64,000 nucleotides of DNA from Hyphomicrobiales bacterium (GCA_900471485.1 UCEU01000004.1:124001-188000), one strand, 5' to 3'; shown: positions 16,716-26,355, numbered from the stretch's first letter. A program made the numbers and translations. Notes: generated by a model from the letters alone, not told the origin.

Positions 16716-17566
16716 GCGGCGAGCACCTTCTCGAGCTTGACACTGTCAGCAAGTTTTTCCCGATCGGCGGCTTCTTCTCGCGCGCCAAAATGACGGCGGT
16801 CAACGAGGTCAGCTTCGCGCTGGAAGCCGGCCGGCCGGAAATCTTCACGATCGTCGGCGAATCCGGCTCCGGCAAGTCCACGCTCGCCAAGATGATTCTA
16901 GGCAGTGAAACGTCCGACCGCGGCACGATCCGCTTCGAAGGATCAGACATTGCCGGCATCCGCAGTCGCAGCGCCCGCGAGGCCTTCATGACGAGAGTTC
17001 AGCCGGTTTTCCAGAACCCGTTCGAGGCATTCAACCCGCTCACGCGCATTGACGAGTACCTGTTTGCCACGGCTCATCGCTTCAAGGGTGCGAAGGGCCG
17101 CCTTGAGCGCGAAGCGCTCGTCGATGAGGCTTTACAGCGCGTCGGTCTCTCGTTGGCCGAAATCCGCGGCCGTTACTCGCACGAACTGTCGGGTGGACAG
17201 TTGCAGCGCGTTGCAATTGCCAGGGCGCTCATTCCGGAACCGAAGCTGATCATTGCCGACGAGCCCGTTTCGATGGTGGATGCGTCGCTGCGAATGTCGA
17301 TCGTCAATCTCTTTCGCGAACTGCGTGACACGCTGAAGGTGTCGATCATCTATATCACCCACGATCTGGCGACGGCCTATTATATCGCCGATAGGGTCAT
17401 CATCATGCGCAAGGGCGCGGTGGTCGAGAGCGGCGACGCGCGTACGGTGCTGGACAATCCGCAGCACGAATATTCGATCGCTCTGAAGAACGCCGTGCTG
17501 CCACCAGATCCCAGCGCGGCATCGGCAATCATTGGCGCACGTCGGCACGATTTCATGGCTGTATAA
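16712..17566 (+). CDS. ABC transporter ATP-binding protein (DppF type)
   Basis: A 284-residue ATPase with Walker A GESGSGKST, signature LSGGQLQR, Walker B LIIADEPVSMVD and the switch His in YITHDLATAYY. It is shorter than many DppF proteins and lacks the Cys-rich C-terminal motif of its partner. The ATG at 16712 overlaps the preceding stop by 4 bases; an upstream open frame from 16589 lies within the previous gene and is ignored. It completes the five-gene importer for the sugar-oligomer locus. Confidence 0.93.
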   Translation: MSGEHLLELDTVSKFFPIGGFFSRAKMTAVNEVSFALEAGRPEIFTIVGESGSGKSTLAKMILGSETSDRGTIRFEGSDIAGIRSRSAREAFMTRVQPVFQNPFEAFNPLTRIDEYLFATAHRFKGAKGRLEREALVDEALQRVGLSLAEIRGRYSHELSGGQLQRVAIARALIPEPKLIIADEPVSMVDASLRMSIVNLFRELRDTLKVSIIYITHDLATAYYIADRVIIMRKGAVVESGDARTVLDNPQHEYSIALKNAVLPPDPSAASAIIGARRHDFMAV

Positions 17567-17891
17567 GGCGAATATAGTCGCCAGGCTCCGGTTTCTTACG
17601 CAGCCCCGTGCAAGTGGGGCTCAGATCGGCGATATGTCTGCGGTCATAGGCTTGCACGACTTTGAGCTTGAGATCCTCCGTTTCGGTTATTCTCCGAGCG
17701 CGACAGCTTCGAGGACAAGCGCCGAGCGATCCGCCAACGCCGGAACTTGGGCGAGTTGGTGCTTTTCAGACGCCGGGATGTTCAATCAAAACGGGCTGCG
17801 CCTTGTTGTTCGCGGGTTTGGCGAAACAGATAGGTCGTCAGCAGTTCAAATGCTGTCGGCAGGAATGCCGACCTCTCCACCTGCGGCTCCC
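17567..17891. other. gap between convergent genes, no gene recognised
   Basis: These 325 bases separate the importer operon from the amidohydrolase gene on the other strand. A short dyad, AGCCCC to GGGGCT near 17604-17621, may help termination but lacks a T run. Short open frames cross the region, but none shows a start site or a family motif. Confidence 0.5.
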
Positions 17892-19142
17892 TTACCGGAG
17901 CGCCATTTTGTGAATCCTCGGCCGGCCGTTGTCGAAACTCATTCGGCCATTTTTCCAGCCGGCGATCGGACGGGCGATCTCGCGTACCGCGGCGATCGAA
18001 CTTGTGGTATCCAGAAGGACGAAGGTCGCGTCGTCACCGACGGACATGCCATATGGCGTTCCAAGTTGCCGAGCGGCTGAGTGCCCGACCATTTCGAACA
18101 CCGATGCGATGTCCTCATCCCGCGAGAGCTGCGCGATGTTGGCGTAGAGATTGGCCATACGCACCAACGATGAATCACCATAGGGAGTGAAGGGGTTCAT
18201 CACGTTGTTGGTGGCGATCGAAGTTACGACACCGCGACCGGCGACAACGTGGGCCGGCGCAACGCCGCGCGGAACCAGCAGATCATGCCCGCGGCCATTG
18301 AGAAAGAGGTCTGTCGCAGGTAGCACTGTCAACGCGATACGAGCCTTGGCAAGTCTGTCGGCGATCGTGACCACATCCGCCAACGGCATGGCGGACAGGT
18401 TGGTGACATGGCCGATCGCGACGCGACCCTGCCAGCCATGCCGCTCTGTCGCGGCGACGACTGCAGGCAGATTGGTGTGACCGGGGTCGAGATCGAAATC
18501 GAGATGGAAGTCGATTGCGACGCCGTGCTTGACCGCGAGATCGAAGATCATGTCAACATGGCGGAACGGATCGGGATCGGTGTAGGGGCAGCCACCGACA
18601 AGATCTGCGCCATCGCTTAACGCCTGATCGAGCATATGCAGTGTTTGCGGCTCGTTGGTCAGCCCCTCCTGTGCGAAAGCACAGATTTCGATATCGATCG
18701 CGAAGGCGTAGTCGGCCCTGATGCGCTTGATTGCTTCGAAGGATCGGAAGCCGGCGCGCGGGTCTATCTCGACAAAGCTGCGCATGCGTACCGTGCCATG
18801 CGTGATCGCCTTTTCGACGATGCGTGCAGCACGATCGTACACGTCGCCTTCGGTGAAGCCTGCCTTGGCCTTCGCTGTCTCTCGAACGGCCTCAGCCAAA
18901 CTTCCCTCGCAGATCGAGCAACGATCGAGGATGCACGCCTTGTCGAGGTGGACATGTGTGTCGACGAAGCCAGGGAAGGCGAGGGCTCCGCCACCGTCGA
19001 TGTTCTCCAAGGCCTCGCAGCGAAACGCAGGTTCGATCGCGGCGATACGACCGTCACGTATCGCGATATCGGTCAGGGTCTCCTGTTTTTCCAGGCGAAC
19101 GTTTCGGATGATAAGGTCGAAAATGCCTTCGGTCGAAGCCAT
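17892..19142 (-). CDS. cytosine-deaminase-like metal-dependent amidohydrolase
   Basis: A 416-residue amidohydrolase. PGFVDTHVHLDKA carries the HxH metal pair, AIDFHLDFDLDPG and AIGHVTNLS supply the later His ligands, and TPYGDSS probably supplies the Asp. The HxHLDK form and the overall length fit the cytosine deaminase-like branch, which deaminates or hydrolyses cyclic amidines and amides; the usual Glu after the third His is an Asp here. The ATG at 19142 follows GAGAG and fits the fold; a TTG at 19217 would overlap the upstream gene. It is the last gene of a four-gene minus-strand set with a 2-hydroxyacid dehydrogenase, a GGT and a flavin monooxygenase. Substrate unknown. Confidence 0.85.
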   Translation of the reverse strand: MASTEGIFDLIIRNVRLEKQETLTDIAIRDGRIAAIEPAFRCEALENIDGGGALAFPGFVDTHVHLDKACILDRCSICEGSLAEAVRETAKAKAGFTEGDVYDRAARIVEKAITHGTVRMRSFVEIDPRAGFRSFEAIKRIRADYAFAIDIEICAFAQEGLTNEPQTLHMLDQALSDGADLVGGCPYTDPDPFRHVDMIFDLAVKHGVAIDFHLDFDLDPGHTNLPAVVAATERHGWQGRVAIGHVTNLSAMPLADVVTIADRLAKARIALTVLPATDLFLNGRGHDLLVPRGVAPAHVVAGRGVVTSIATNNVMNPFTPYGDSSLVRMANLYANIAQLSRDEDIASVFEMVGHSAARQLGTPYGMSVGDDATFVLLDTTSSIAAVREIARPIAGWKNGRMSFDNGRPRIHKMALR

Positions 19143-19213
19143 GTCTAGTTCGCTCTCTGGTCGCGTCGGACGCCCGTCTGTGATCGGTTGGGGTTTCTGT
19201 TCTCGCTTGGCAA

Positions 19214-20185
19214 TCAAACCACGCGATCTCCATCGGGAATGGGGTCGCCTTTGGACACCAGCTGGATATTGCGAAACATGCGTTGCAGGTTCGGCACGAA
19301 CGTATCGGCGGCGATCGCCGCGATGTGCGGCGTCAGCACGAGATTGTCGATCGGGCCAAGAAGCGGGCTGGTTGGCGGAAGCGGTTCCTGCTCGAACACG
19401 TCGATGGCTGCCGCCGCGATGATTCTGTTTTGCAGTGCCCAGATCAGATCATCCTCGACCACGATGCCGCCGCGCGCGACGTTCACGAGGACCGCGCTCC
19501 GCTTCATCTTCAGAAATGAGGCGCGGTCGATCAGGTTTGCGGTCTCGCTTGTCAGCGGGCAATTGAGGGACACGAGGTCCGATCCTTCGAGAATTTCGTC
19601 CAGGCTTGCGTATCGCGCTCGCAACTCACGCTCGCGATCCGGGGCGAGGCGGGAGCGCTGGTTATAGAGGACGGTGCAGCCGAAACCCTGCAGGAGCTTG
19701 GCAAACGCCTGACCGATCGCGCCGAAGCCGATGATGCCAACAGTCTTGCCGCTTAAGACGAATGTCTTGTTGGGCAACTTTCCCGGGCCGCGCCACTCAC
19801 CGTTCTTGAGGTTGGCGTTACCGTAGGCCAACCCGCGAAGCGCGGCGATCGCAGAACCCAGCGCAAACTCGGCAACCGGGACGGCGTTGCTGCCTGGCGT
19901 GCGCGCAACGATGATGCCGAGTTCGCGTGCCGTGTCGATGTCGATGTTGTCGATACCGACGCCCGACTTGTGGAGCAGCTTTAGCCGCGGTGCGGCGCGC
20001 AATACTTCGCCCGGGACGGCCACCTGACCGGCAATCGCAAAATCCGCGTCGCGAATGATCTCCTTCAGATACTCGGTGCCCTCGGAGATTCCGTGGACGA
20101 AGGTCATGCCTGCAGGTACGTGTGGCATGATCTCATCGACGCGTTCTTGCGCGGTCTTGTCCAACAGGATAATCTTTTCAGACAC
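19214..20185 (-). CDS. D-2-hydroxyacid dehydrogenase family protein
   Basis: A 323-residue NAD-dependent dehydrogenase. The coenzyme loop is VGIIGFGAIGQAFA, and the catalytic Arg, Glu and His appear in NVARGGIV, VFEQEPLPP and LTPHIAAIA. Its shape fits phosphoglycerate dehydrogenase- and hydroxypyruvate reductase-like enzymes. It would interconvert a 2-hydroxy and a 2-keto acid. A GTG at 20185 with AGGAAGAG upstream is the start. It lies 24 bases downstream of the GGT gene, so the genes are probably one operon. In this context it may reduce or oxidise a short acid released by the neighbouring hydrolases. Confidence 0.9.
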   Translation of the reverse strand: MSEKIILLDKTAQERVDEIMPHVPAGMTFVHGISEGTEYLKEIIRDADFAIAGQVAVPGEVLRAAPRLKLLHKSGVGIDNIDIDTARELGIIVARTPGSNAVPVAEFALGSAIAALRGLAYGNANLKNGEWRGPGKLPNKTFVLSGKTVGIIGFGAIGQAFAKLLQGFGCTVLYNQRSRLAPDRERELRARYASLDEILEGSDLVSLNCPLTSETANLIDRASFLKMKRSAVLVNVARGGIVVEDDLIWALQNRIIAAAAIDVFEQEPLPPTSPLLGPIDNLVLTPHIAAIAADTFVPNLQRMFRNIQLVSKGDPIPDGDRVV

Positions 20186-20209
20186 GTGAATCTCTTCCTG
20201 TCGAGTTGG

Positions 20210-21883
20210 TTAGATGTTGAAGCTAACGCCGGATGCCGCAAGGCCGCCGGAGATGGCGACAGGCGTGCCGTCGGCGCGCCAGCATGCGGCGCCGGTCAGC
20301 GTTCCGTCCGGGTTGAAACCGATGGCATTCATGCCCCCAGCGATTCTGGGGGAGCGCAAGATCGTGTGTCCGCGAGTGCGCAATTCCTCGGCAATTGCGT
20401 CCGAGAAGGCGGGTTCCAGTTCCAAGGCTCCGCCGTTTGTCCACACGCGGGGCGCCTCGACGGCGTCTTGAACCGACATGCCGTGATCGATGATGTTGAT
20501 GATCGCCTGCATCGCGGAGGGGAAAATGCGTAAGGCGCCCGGAAGCCCCAGCGCAAATGCCATGCGATCGTCCTTCAGCACCATCATCGGCGCCATCGAA
20601 GTGAAGACACGCTTGCCCGGCGCGATCGACAGAACCCTGCCTTCGTGAGGATCGAAATTATACATGTAGTTGTTGAGGATCATCCCGGTTTCCGGGATCC
20701 GCACGCAAGCGCCGAAGAGGCCATTGATGGTCTGCGTGGTGGACACGACATTGCCCATGGCGTCGGCCACGGTGACGTGCGTGGTATTGAAGGATTCTCC
20801 GGCCGAGACCTTCGCCTCCCAGCGTTGAGCGCGCTTCAGGTCGATATCCGCCCGGCGCTCGTCGGCATACGCCTTCGATATCAGGCGCTCGACAGGCACA
20901 TCGACGAAATCGGGATCGGCTGTCGACATGCTGCGATCCGCGAAGGCTATTTTCAGTACTTCGGCGAGCAGATGAACGGAATCGGCCGAGCCGAAGCCCA
21001 AGCTTCCGATGTCATAGCCTTCAAGGACATTAAGCATCTGGGCAATATGGACGCCCGCGGAAGAAGGTGGTGGAGGGCCGAGTACATCATAGCCGCGGTA
21101 GGAGCCGCGAATGGGCGCGCGGTCGATCACCCGGTAGGCGTCGAGATCCCGTTGGCTGATATATCCGCCCTTGGTTTCCATGAAGGTGGTCAGCGCCTGA
21201 CCAAGCGGGCCTGCATAAAGTGCCGACGGGCCATCGCGCGCAATGAGCTTGAGGCTTTCGGCGTAGTCCGATTGCACCAGCCTTTCGCCCGCAGCCAACG
21301 GCGAGCCGCCCGGAGCCAAAAGATTGCTGAGGTCCGGATCCGTCGCCAGGTCCGCGATGCAATCGCGGATGCAGGTGCTTAGATAGGGCGTGACGATGAA
21401 GCCCCGCTCTGCATATCGAATGGCGGGAGAGACGACATCGGCGAGTGGCATCGTGCCGAAGCGGGACAGCGCGTCGCACCAGCCGGCGAGGCTGCCGGGA
21501 ACCGCGCCTGCGCGAACGCCCAAGACATTCTCGCGATTACGCGTGTCGCGCATGGTCTCCAACTCATCGGAGAGGCACTCATACATGTTCGCATGCGCGG
21601 TAAGGGGCGCCGTGCCGAGGCTATCGATAATGTGATGCCTGCCGTCGGCAAGCCGGATATGCTGTATGCCGCCGCCCAGCACGCCGATCATCATCGGCTC
21701 GACAACAGTCAATGCGAAGAGCGAGGCGACTGCCGCGTCGATGGCGTTGCCGCCGGCAAGCATGATCTCTGTGCCTGCCGCCGACGCCAGTGGATGATTG
21801 GTGACGACCATGCCTCTGGACCCAATCGCGGGTCTCTTGGTCGAAGTGAAAGCTGTCGGCATTGACTGTGTAGAAATGCTCAT
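20210..21883 (-). CDS. gamma-glutamyltransferase family protein
   Basis: A 557-residue Ntn-hydrolase precursor. Self-cleavage would occur before the nucleophile Thr in SFNTTHVTVADAMGN, giving a large chain of about 360 residues and a small chain of about 190. LGPPPPSSAGVH and TSMAPMMVLKDDRMAFALGLPGA are typical GGT blocks. No signal peptide is visible from the chosen ATG at 21883, so it may be cytoplasmic, unlike classical periplasmic GGT. It sits between a flavin monooxygenase and a hydroxyacid dehydrogenase, which suggests it cleaves an amide or gamma-glutamyl bond in a catabolic route rather than recycling glutathione. Confidence 0.9.
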   Translation of the reverse strand: MSISTQSMPTAFTSTKRPAIGSRGMVVTNHPLASAAGTEIMLAGGNAIDAAVASLFALTVVEPMMIGVLGGGIQHIRLADGRHHIIDSLGTAPLTAHANMYECLSDELETMRDTRNRENVLGVRAGAVPGSLAGWCDALSRFGTMPLADVVSPAIRYAERGFIVTPYLSTCIRDCIADLATDPDLSNLLAPGGSPLAAGERLVQSDYAESLKLIARDGPSALYAGPLGQALTTFMETKGGYISQRDLDAYRVIDRAPIRGSYRGYDVLGPPPPSSAGVHIAQMLNVLEGYDIGSLGFGSADSVHLLAEVLKIAFADRSMSTADPDFVDVPVERLISKAYADERRADIDLKRAQRWEAKVSAGESFNTTHVTVADAMGNVVSTTQTINGLFGACVRIPETGMILNNYMYNFDPHEGRVLSIAPGKRVFTSMAPMMVLKDDRMAFALGLPGALRIFPSAMQAIINIIDHGMSVQDAVEAPRVWTNGGALELEPAFSDAIAEELRTRGHTILRSPRIAGGMNAIGFNPDGTLTGAACWRADGTPVAISGGLAASGVSFNI

Positions 21884-21956
21884 GGGACCCTTGTGCTGAC
21901 GCCGATGTTTCCCGATGCGGCCGCACACCACACGATGTCCTGATGGCGGAAATAGA

Positions 21957-23438
21957 TCAAGACGCAGCCGTTTCCTGCTCACCATCCGCCGGCATGCCAA
22001 GCATCAGGCGGACATGTGGTGGGAATGTGATCGACGGTGTCCTGAAACTGGCGAAGAAGTCGATCAGGTTCGCCTCCTGCTCCTTGAACAGAAAGCCTGT
22101 GACGGCGCTGGCGACGCGCGGTACCGCATACTTCATGGCGCTGATCGAAACCGCCCCCGCAATGCCCATGCTCATCGACGAAAGTGCGTTATAGGCAAAG
22201 ATTCGGTCGATGCCGGGAGCCAGGCCGGGCTCGCGTTCGATGAACTGATAGTTGGCGTTGAGATAGGGGAAGTTCAGGCGCCCGAGACCCTCATTGTTTG
22301 GCGGCGTGAAACGGTGCTTCCAGAGCGCGGCATTTGCGGCGATCTTGTTCAGCTCCGGCCGAAGACCCATGTCTACGGTCACGCCCGTTGCCGCAAACAC
22401 GTGGTCGAAGCGGAAGGTCTTCTCGCTGGTTTTGACTACAATTTCGCCGCCATCCAGGCCGATCTCGTTCCAGCCGGCGTTCACGTGGATGAAGAAATTC
22501 GGATAGCTGCATGCCTTGAAGAAATGGTGTTCCGCAGGCGATTGGCGGAGCCCGGCGCGGAAGCCAGCGAGATCCCACTTCATCTGGTCGGGAATTTCGT
22601 GGCTGTGGTTGAGGTGGCCGGCGGTCTCACCTTCGCGCACGATGTCGATCATCGGCATGCGCGGCCCGCGTAGACACATGTCGACCCGCGCAGCACCTGC
22701 TGTCAGGGCAGCCACCGCGACATCGAAAGCGGCCGCGCCGCTGCCGAGGATGCCGACATTCCTGTCCTTCAGCTTGGTGTCGTCGAAGATATCGCTCGAA
22801 TGATCATAGCGCTCGCGCGGAAGGCTCTCGCTGATGTTGTCCGGCACTCGCCATGCGCCGCCGCCATCCATCCCGGTCGCCAACACCACCAACCGGGCCC
22901 GGATCGCCTCACCATCGGTCAGCGACACCGTCACGCCGTCTCTGTCGTAGTCGATATCCATGACCTGAGCGTTATTCCTGATCGGCAGATCGACCACGGA
23001 CCGATACCATTGCAGATAATGGAGCCATTCCAGACGGGGTATGCGCTTGATCTCATCCCAGGCCTGGGGGCTGTATTTCGCCTCGTAGAAGCTCTGGATC
23101 GACAGGCTCGGCAAGCCGAGCTCCGTGCCGGTAATGTCCTTCGGCGAGCGAATTTCATAATTGCGCGCGAAGGTGCCCCAAACGCCTTCCTTGCCTTCCG
23201 GGCTGCCGTCGAGGAGCAGGATGTTGGAGACGCCGCGCCGCTGCAGGGCGTGGCCAACCGCAAGCCCGCTTTGTCCGGCTCCGATAATGACGACGTCGAG
23301 CATCGGCTTACCGCTTTCATCGAAACGTGGTTCGACCCATGGCTTGGTCGCATAATCCATCATCTTGAGGTCGGCGCGTACGCGCTCGGCAAGATTCTGC
23401 AGGGCGTCTTTCGAAGCAGTCGCGAGTTTCATCTTCAT
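21957..23438 (-). CDS. FAD/NAD(P)-dependent monooxygenase-like flavoprotein
   Basis: A 493-residue flavoprotein with two dinucleotide folds: VVIIGAGQSGLAVGHALQRR near residue 50 for FAD and NVGILGSGAAAFDVAVAAL near residue 225 for NAD(P). HVFAATGVTVDMG gives the ATG-type motif. It resembles flavin-containing or N-hydroxylating monooxygenases, although the classic Baeyer-Villiger signature is not evident. It heads the minus-strand operon and faces the questin-oxidase-like gene; the 341-base gap holds paired LysR-type dyads. It probably hydroxylates or oxidatively opens the substrate of the locus; this is inference. Confidence 0.88.
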   Translation of the reverse strand: MKMKLATASKDALQNLAERVRADLKMMDYATKPWVEPRFDESGKPMLDVVIIGAGQSGLAVGHALQRRGVSNILLLDGSPEGKEGVWGTFARNYEIRSPKDITGTELGLPSLSIQSFYEAKYSPQAWDEIKRIPRLEWLHYLQWYRSVVDLPIRNNAQVMDIDYDRDGVTVSLTDGEAIRARLVVLATGMDGGGAWRVPDNISESLPRERYDHSSDIFDDTKLKDRNVGILGSGAAAFDVAVAALTAGAARVDMCLRGPRMPMIDIVREGETAGHLNHSHEIPDQMKWDLAGFRAGLRQSPAEHHFFKACSYPNFFIHVNAGWNEIGLDGGEIVVKTSEKTFRFDHVFAATGVTVDMGLRPELNKIAANAALWKHRFTPPNNEGLGRLNFPYLNANYQFIEREPGLAPGIDRIFAYNALSSMSMGIAGAVSISAMKYAVPRVASAVTGFLFKEQEANLIDFFASFRTPSITFPPHVRLMLGMPADGEQETAAS

Positions 23439-23562
23439 CCTTCAATTTCAAACATGGAGTTGGAGAGAAGGGACGCCCGGACGAAAGCCACTGCCAGTAT
23501 TCCCGCTACGAATGACTAGCGTGCCAAAGCGATACCGAGAAAGCGACGAATTGTGTGCGACC

Positions 23563-23583
23563 CGTTGCCGATTGCACAACGCG
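23563..23583. promoter_or_regulatory. LysR-type dyad, site A
   Basis: CGTTGC, seven bases, then ACAACGCG. It aligns end to end with site B 56 bp away, and its TTGC-N7-CAA core fits the T-N11-A rule of LysR operators. Confidence 0.5.
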
Positions 23584-23618
23584 TGCTTCTTGGCGCCGGA
23601 GGTATTTTGGCATCGTCT

Positions 23619-23639
23619 CGTTGCGCGTTGGGCAACGCG
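23619..23639. promoter_or_regulatory. LysR-type dyad, site B
   Basis: CGTTGC, seven bases, then GCAACGCG: a 6-bp perfect inverted repeat (CGTTGC/GCAACG). The same GTTGC-N7-GCAAC form recurs at 32899 before another LysR gene. Confidence 0.55.
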
Positions 23640-23779
23640 TCGAACGGTTAATGAATAACTAACTGAAATTTCATGTTTATTTTAAATTCCCGTCCGTTTT
23701 CGTGCGGCCGAGATGGCGTTGCTTTTGAAGCGACTGAAGTTATCGTGAGTGCGAAATCGAACGAATGAGGGAATAGCCG

Positions 23780-24805
23780 ATGCCACAGGCAGCGCTCGAC
23801 GCGATCATGAACGAGATGCAGAACTACAGCTTCGAATTCACCAAGACGTTCGCAAATCATGCGCCGATGGTGCTGGTTGCGCTTGATCGCATCGGCGGCT
23901 CGCGAGAGCGGCTGCGTGACTTCTTCGAGCATTACCGCGATTACAAGGAATTGCTTCCGCTTCCAGCGGGTGTTGCGCCGATCGACGCCACGAACTGGAA
24001 GGCCGCATTCGGTCAACGCGACTGCGAGGTGGATTTGAACCTGTTCTTTCTGGCGGAGGTAGACCGACTTGGCGCGGACGCTGCCATTCGTCATTATCTT
24101 CCAGTGCTTGCCGACGGGGTCGGCGCGAGCGCGTTTCACGCCCTGATGCGCCTTGCCTACGGGCTTATCCGCAAGAATGACACAGAGATCGCGCTGGCAC
24201 TGGCCTATTGGACGGCGACATATCTCGCGCTGCCGAGGCCAGGTGTGGCCCAGCCCATCACCAAGGACCCAGCCGCCGTTCTGGAAAAGGTGGCGACCAT
24301 AGATGGCCTGCGGGGCTTGCCGATGCATGAGTTGCTGTGGCTCAACATGGCGGAATCGGCCCGCTGCCCCGACTTCGCGCCTGTTATCGATTGGCTCGAT
24401 ATTGATGACTCCACTCTGGAGCGCATGGCGTCGTCGGCGATCGTGCTTTTCGCGGCGACCATGGATTTTTGCGCCCTGCATGCGGTTACCGGCATTCATT
24501 GGATGCGTGTTGTGCTGCCCTACCTCGATCAACCCGAGCCGATGCTGCGCGCGTTCTGGCAATGTATCGCCGCGCTTATGGGAGAGATGCGGTTTCCCGT
24601 CATGCCAGCGCCGCAAGCCGTCGAGAAGTGGCGCGCGCTGCCTGTGCCGGACTGGGAGGCGATCAAGGCGGCCGCGGCGCAATCCTATGACGAGCACGAC
24701 ATCAGCCTGGTGTTCTCGGCCAGCGAGGAAATGAAGGTCTATGGCGATCCGCTCTACCAGCTCGCCGCCGCCCGGCGCGTTGGCCTGGTCGCAAGCTACA
24801 GATGA
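23780..24805 (+). CDS. questin oxidase-like protein
   Basis: A 341-residue, mainly helical protein. HALMRLAYGLIRKNDTEIAL followed by ALAYWTATYLAL is characteristic of the questin oxidase-like family, whose fungal member GedK opens the anthraquinone ring of questin. A conserved His-rich stretch includes FFEHYRDY and MDFCALHAVTGIHW. Bacterial members lack an established function. GAGGG precedes the ATG at 23780. It overlaps the next gene by ATGA at 24802, so it is coupled to an ATZ/TRZ-type amidohydrolase. Together with the divergent flavoprotein it could perform oxidative ring opening followed by amide hydrolysis. The family call is good; the reaction is inferred. Confidence 0.8.
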   Translation: MPQAALDAIMNEMQNYSFEFTKTFANHAPMVLVALDRIGGSRERLRDFFEHYRDYKELLPLPAGVAPIDATNWKAAFGQRDCEVDLNLFFLAEVDRLGADAAIRHYLPVLADGVGASAFHALMRLAYGLIRKNDTEIALALAYWTATYLALPRPGVAQPITKDPAAVLEKVATIDGLRGLPMHELLWLNMAESARCPDFAPVIDWLDIDDSTLERMASSAIVLFAATMDFCALHAVTGIHWMRVVLPYLDQPEPMLRAFWQCIAALMGEMRFPVMPAPQAVEKWRALPVPDWEAIKAAAAQSYDEHDISLVFSASEEMKVYGDPLYQLAAARRVGLVASYR

Positions 24806-26355
24806 GCGGCAATATGGATTGCATCATCGAAGCCGGCATCATCTTCTGCGGCTTGAACAAGGATGGCACACCTGACCTCAGGCACAACGCCGCCATGCGC
24901 GTTCACAACGGTAGCATCGCCCACATCGGCGCTGTCGAAGCTGTGGTGTCGGGCAATGCCCACCTGCCGCGCCACGGCGGTCGAGGCTTCGTGGCCATGC
25001 CCGGTCTTACAAACGGCCACCATCATTTCGGGCTGACGCCGCTGATGATGGGCGTGCCCTTCGCTCCGCTCGAGCTCTGGCTGCCGCAGTTTCGCGGCAT
25101 GCGTTCGGTCGGCCCGCGCCTCGATACGCTATACTCGGCGATCGAGATGCTGGAAAGCGGAACGACGACGGTCCACCATATCGCCAGCGGGCTGACGGGT
25201 GACGCCGACAACTGGCAGGCTTCGACCGACGAGGTGCTCAAGGCCTACCAGCAGATCGGCATGCGGGCGGGATATTCTTTCATGATGCGCGACCGAAACA
25301 TCCTCACCTACGAGGACGACGCTGACGTGCTGAAAAGCCTGCCGGCGGATCTGGCCGGGCAGGTTGCTCCTTCCCTGAAGACGGCTGAAGTCCCGACGCG
25401 GGATTACATGGCGTTCTTCAATGAAACGCGGGAACGATGGTCGGCGCAGGCAGGCGACCGCCTCAGGTTCAACCTCGCGCCCGCGAACCTGCACTGGTGC
25501 AGCGATGAGAGCCTGCAGCTCATCTTCGAAACCGCGCGAAATCACGGCGCACAGGTGCATATGCATCTCTTGGAAACGCAGCGGCAGGCGCAGTTCGCGG
25601 ACAACCGGTTCGGCCGCAGCGCGGTCGAACATCTGGCCGCGCTCGAATGCCTGGGGCCGGAACTGACGCTCGGGCATGGCAACTGGATGACGCGCCGAGA
25701 CCTCGATCTGGTCGCCGAATGCGGTTGCACGATCTGCCACAATGCCAGTTCCGGGTTGCGGCTCGGCAGCGGCATTGCGCCGGTCAACGAAATGCGACGG
25801 CGCAAGATCCCGGTAGCGCTTGGCATCGACCAGTCCAATATCGCGGATGATCGCGACATGCTTCTGGAGATGAAGCTCGTCTGGGCGCTTCACCGCGAAA
25901 CCGGGATATGGAACGACAGACCAGATGCCGGCGCAGTCCTGCAGATGGCGACGGAACACGGTGCGAAGACGGCCGGCTTCGGCAAGATCGCCGGGCGTCT
26001 CCAACCCGGTTTTGCAGGAGACGTGGTTCTGCTCGACAGGGCGCGGCTGGAACGTCCGTTCGTCGACGGGCGTGTTCCGATCAGCGAGACGATCCTTCAT
26101 CGCGGCAACCGTTCGGCGATTGAGAAGGTCTTCGTCGGTGGCGAGATGGTGGTGGAAAATGGCCGAGTCTGCCGCATCGATCGCGACAGCGTCATGGCCG
26201 AGATCGCCGACCGGCTAAAAGCACCGGAGACGGAGCCGGAGCGCCGGTCGCGCGAGACGGTCGAGGCTTTGATGCCGCATCTCGAGGCGTTTCATCGGCG
26301 ACATACACCGGCGGATCCGGCGGCGTCCTATCGCTTCAATGCGATGAACGACTAG
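24802..26355 (+). CDS. ATZ/TRZ-type amidohydrolase
   Basis: A 517-residue metal-dependent hydrolase of the chlorohydrolase/deaminase branch. NGHHHFGLTP gives the HxH pair, VHMHLLET gives HxHxxE, GHGNWMTRRD the next His, and ALGIDQSN the Asp. ICHNASSGLRLGSGIAPV is the usual PSSN-like loop. Members deaminate or dechlorinate s-triazines, guanine, cytosine analogues and related heterocycles. It is longer than typical (about 450) because of extra C-terminal residues. Translation is coupled to the questin-oxidase-like gene, and the last 20 bases overlap the LysR gene on the other strand. Substrate unknown. Confidence 0.88.
   Translation: MSGNMDCIIEAGIIFCGLNKDGTPDLRHNAAMRVHNGSIAHIGAVEAVVSGNAHLPRHGGRGFVAMPGLTNGHHHFGLTPLMMGVPFAPLELWLPQFRGMRSVGPRLDTLYSAIEMLESGTTTVHHIASGLTGDADNWQASTDEVLKAYQQIGMRAGYSFMMRDRNILTYEDDADVLKSLPADLAGQVAPSLKTAEVPTRDYMAFFNETRERWSAQAGDRLRFNLAPANLHWCSDESLQLIFETARNHGAQVHMHLLETQRQAQFADNRFGRSAVEHLAALECLGPELTLGHGNWMTRRDLDLVAECGCTICHNASSGLRLGSGIAPVNEMRRRKIPVALGIDQSNIADDRDMLLEMKLVWALHRETGIWNDRPDAGAVLQMATEHGAKTAGFGKIAGRLQPGFAGDVVLLDRARLERPFVDGRVPISETILHRGNRSAIEKVFVGGEMVVENGRVCRIDRDSVMAEIADRLKAPETEPERRSRETVEALMPHLEAFHRRHTPADPAASYRFNAMND

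Larger units (their letters stand above)
23439..23779. promoter_or_regulatory. divergent promoter region with paired LysR-type dyads
   Basis: This 341-base gap between divergent oxygenase genes contains no gene. Two dyads of form GTTGC-N7-RCAAC lie at 23563 and 23619. An AT-rich stretch at about 23645-23695 next to the plus-strand gene is the probable promoter core. Confidence 0.55.

Noticed and set aside
17567..17891. Possible transposase remnant
   Set aside because: No frame gives transposase motifs, and no terminal inverted repeats or target duplications were seen.
23648..24697. 349-codon minus-strand frame
   Set aside because: It is antisense to the questin-oxidase-like gene, and its translation has no domain features; the plus frame has family motifs and ATGA coupling to the next gene.
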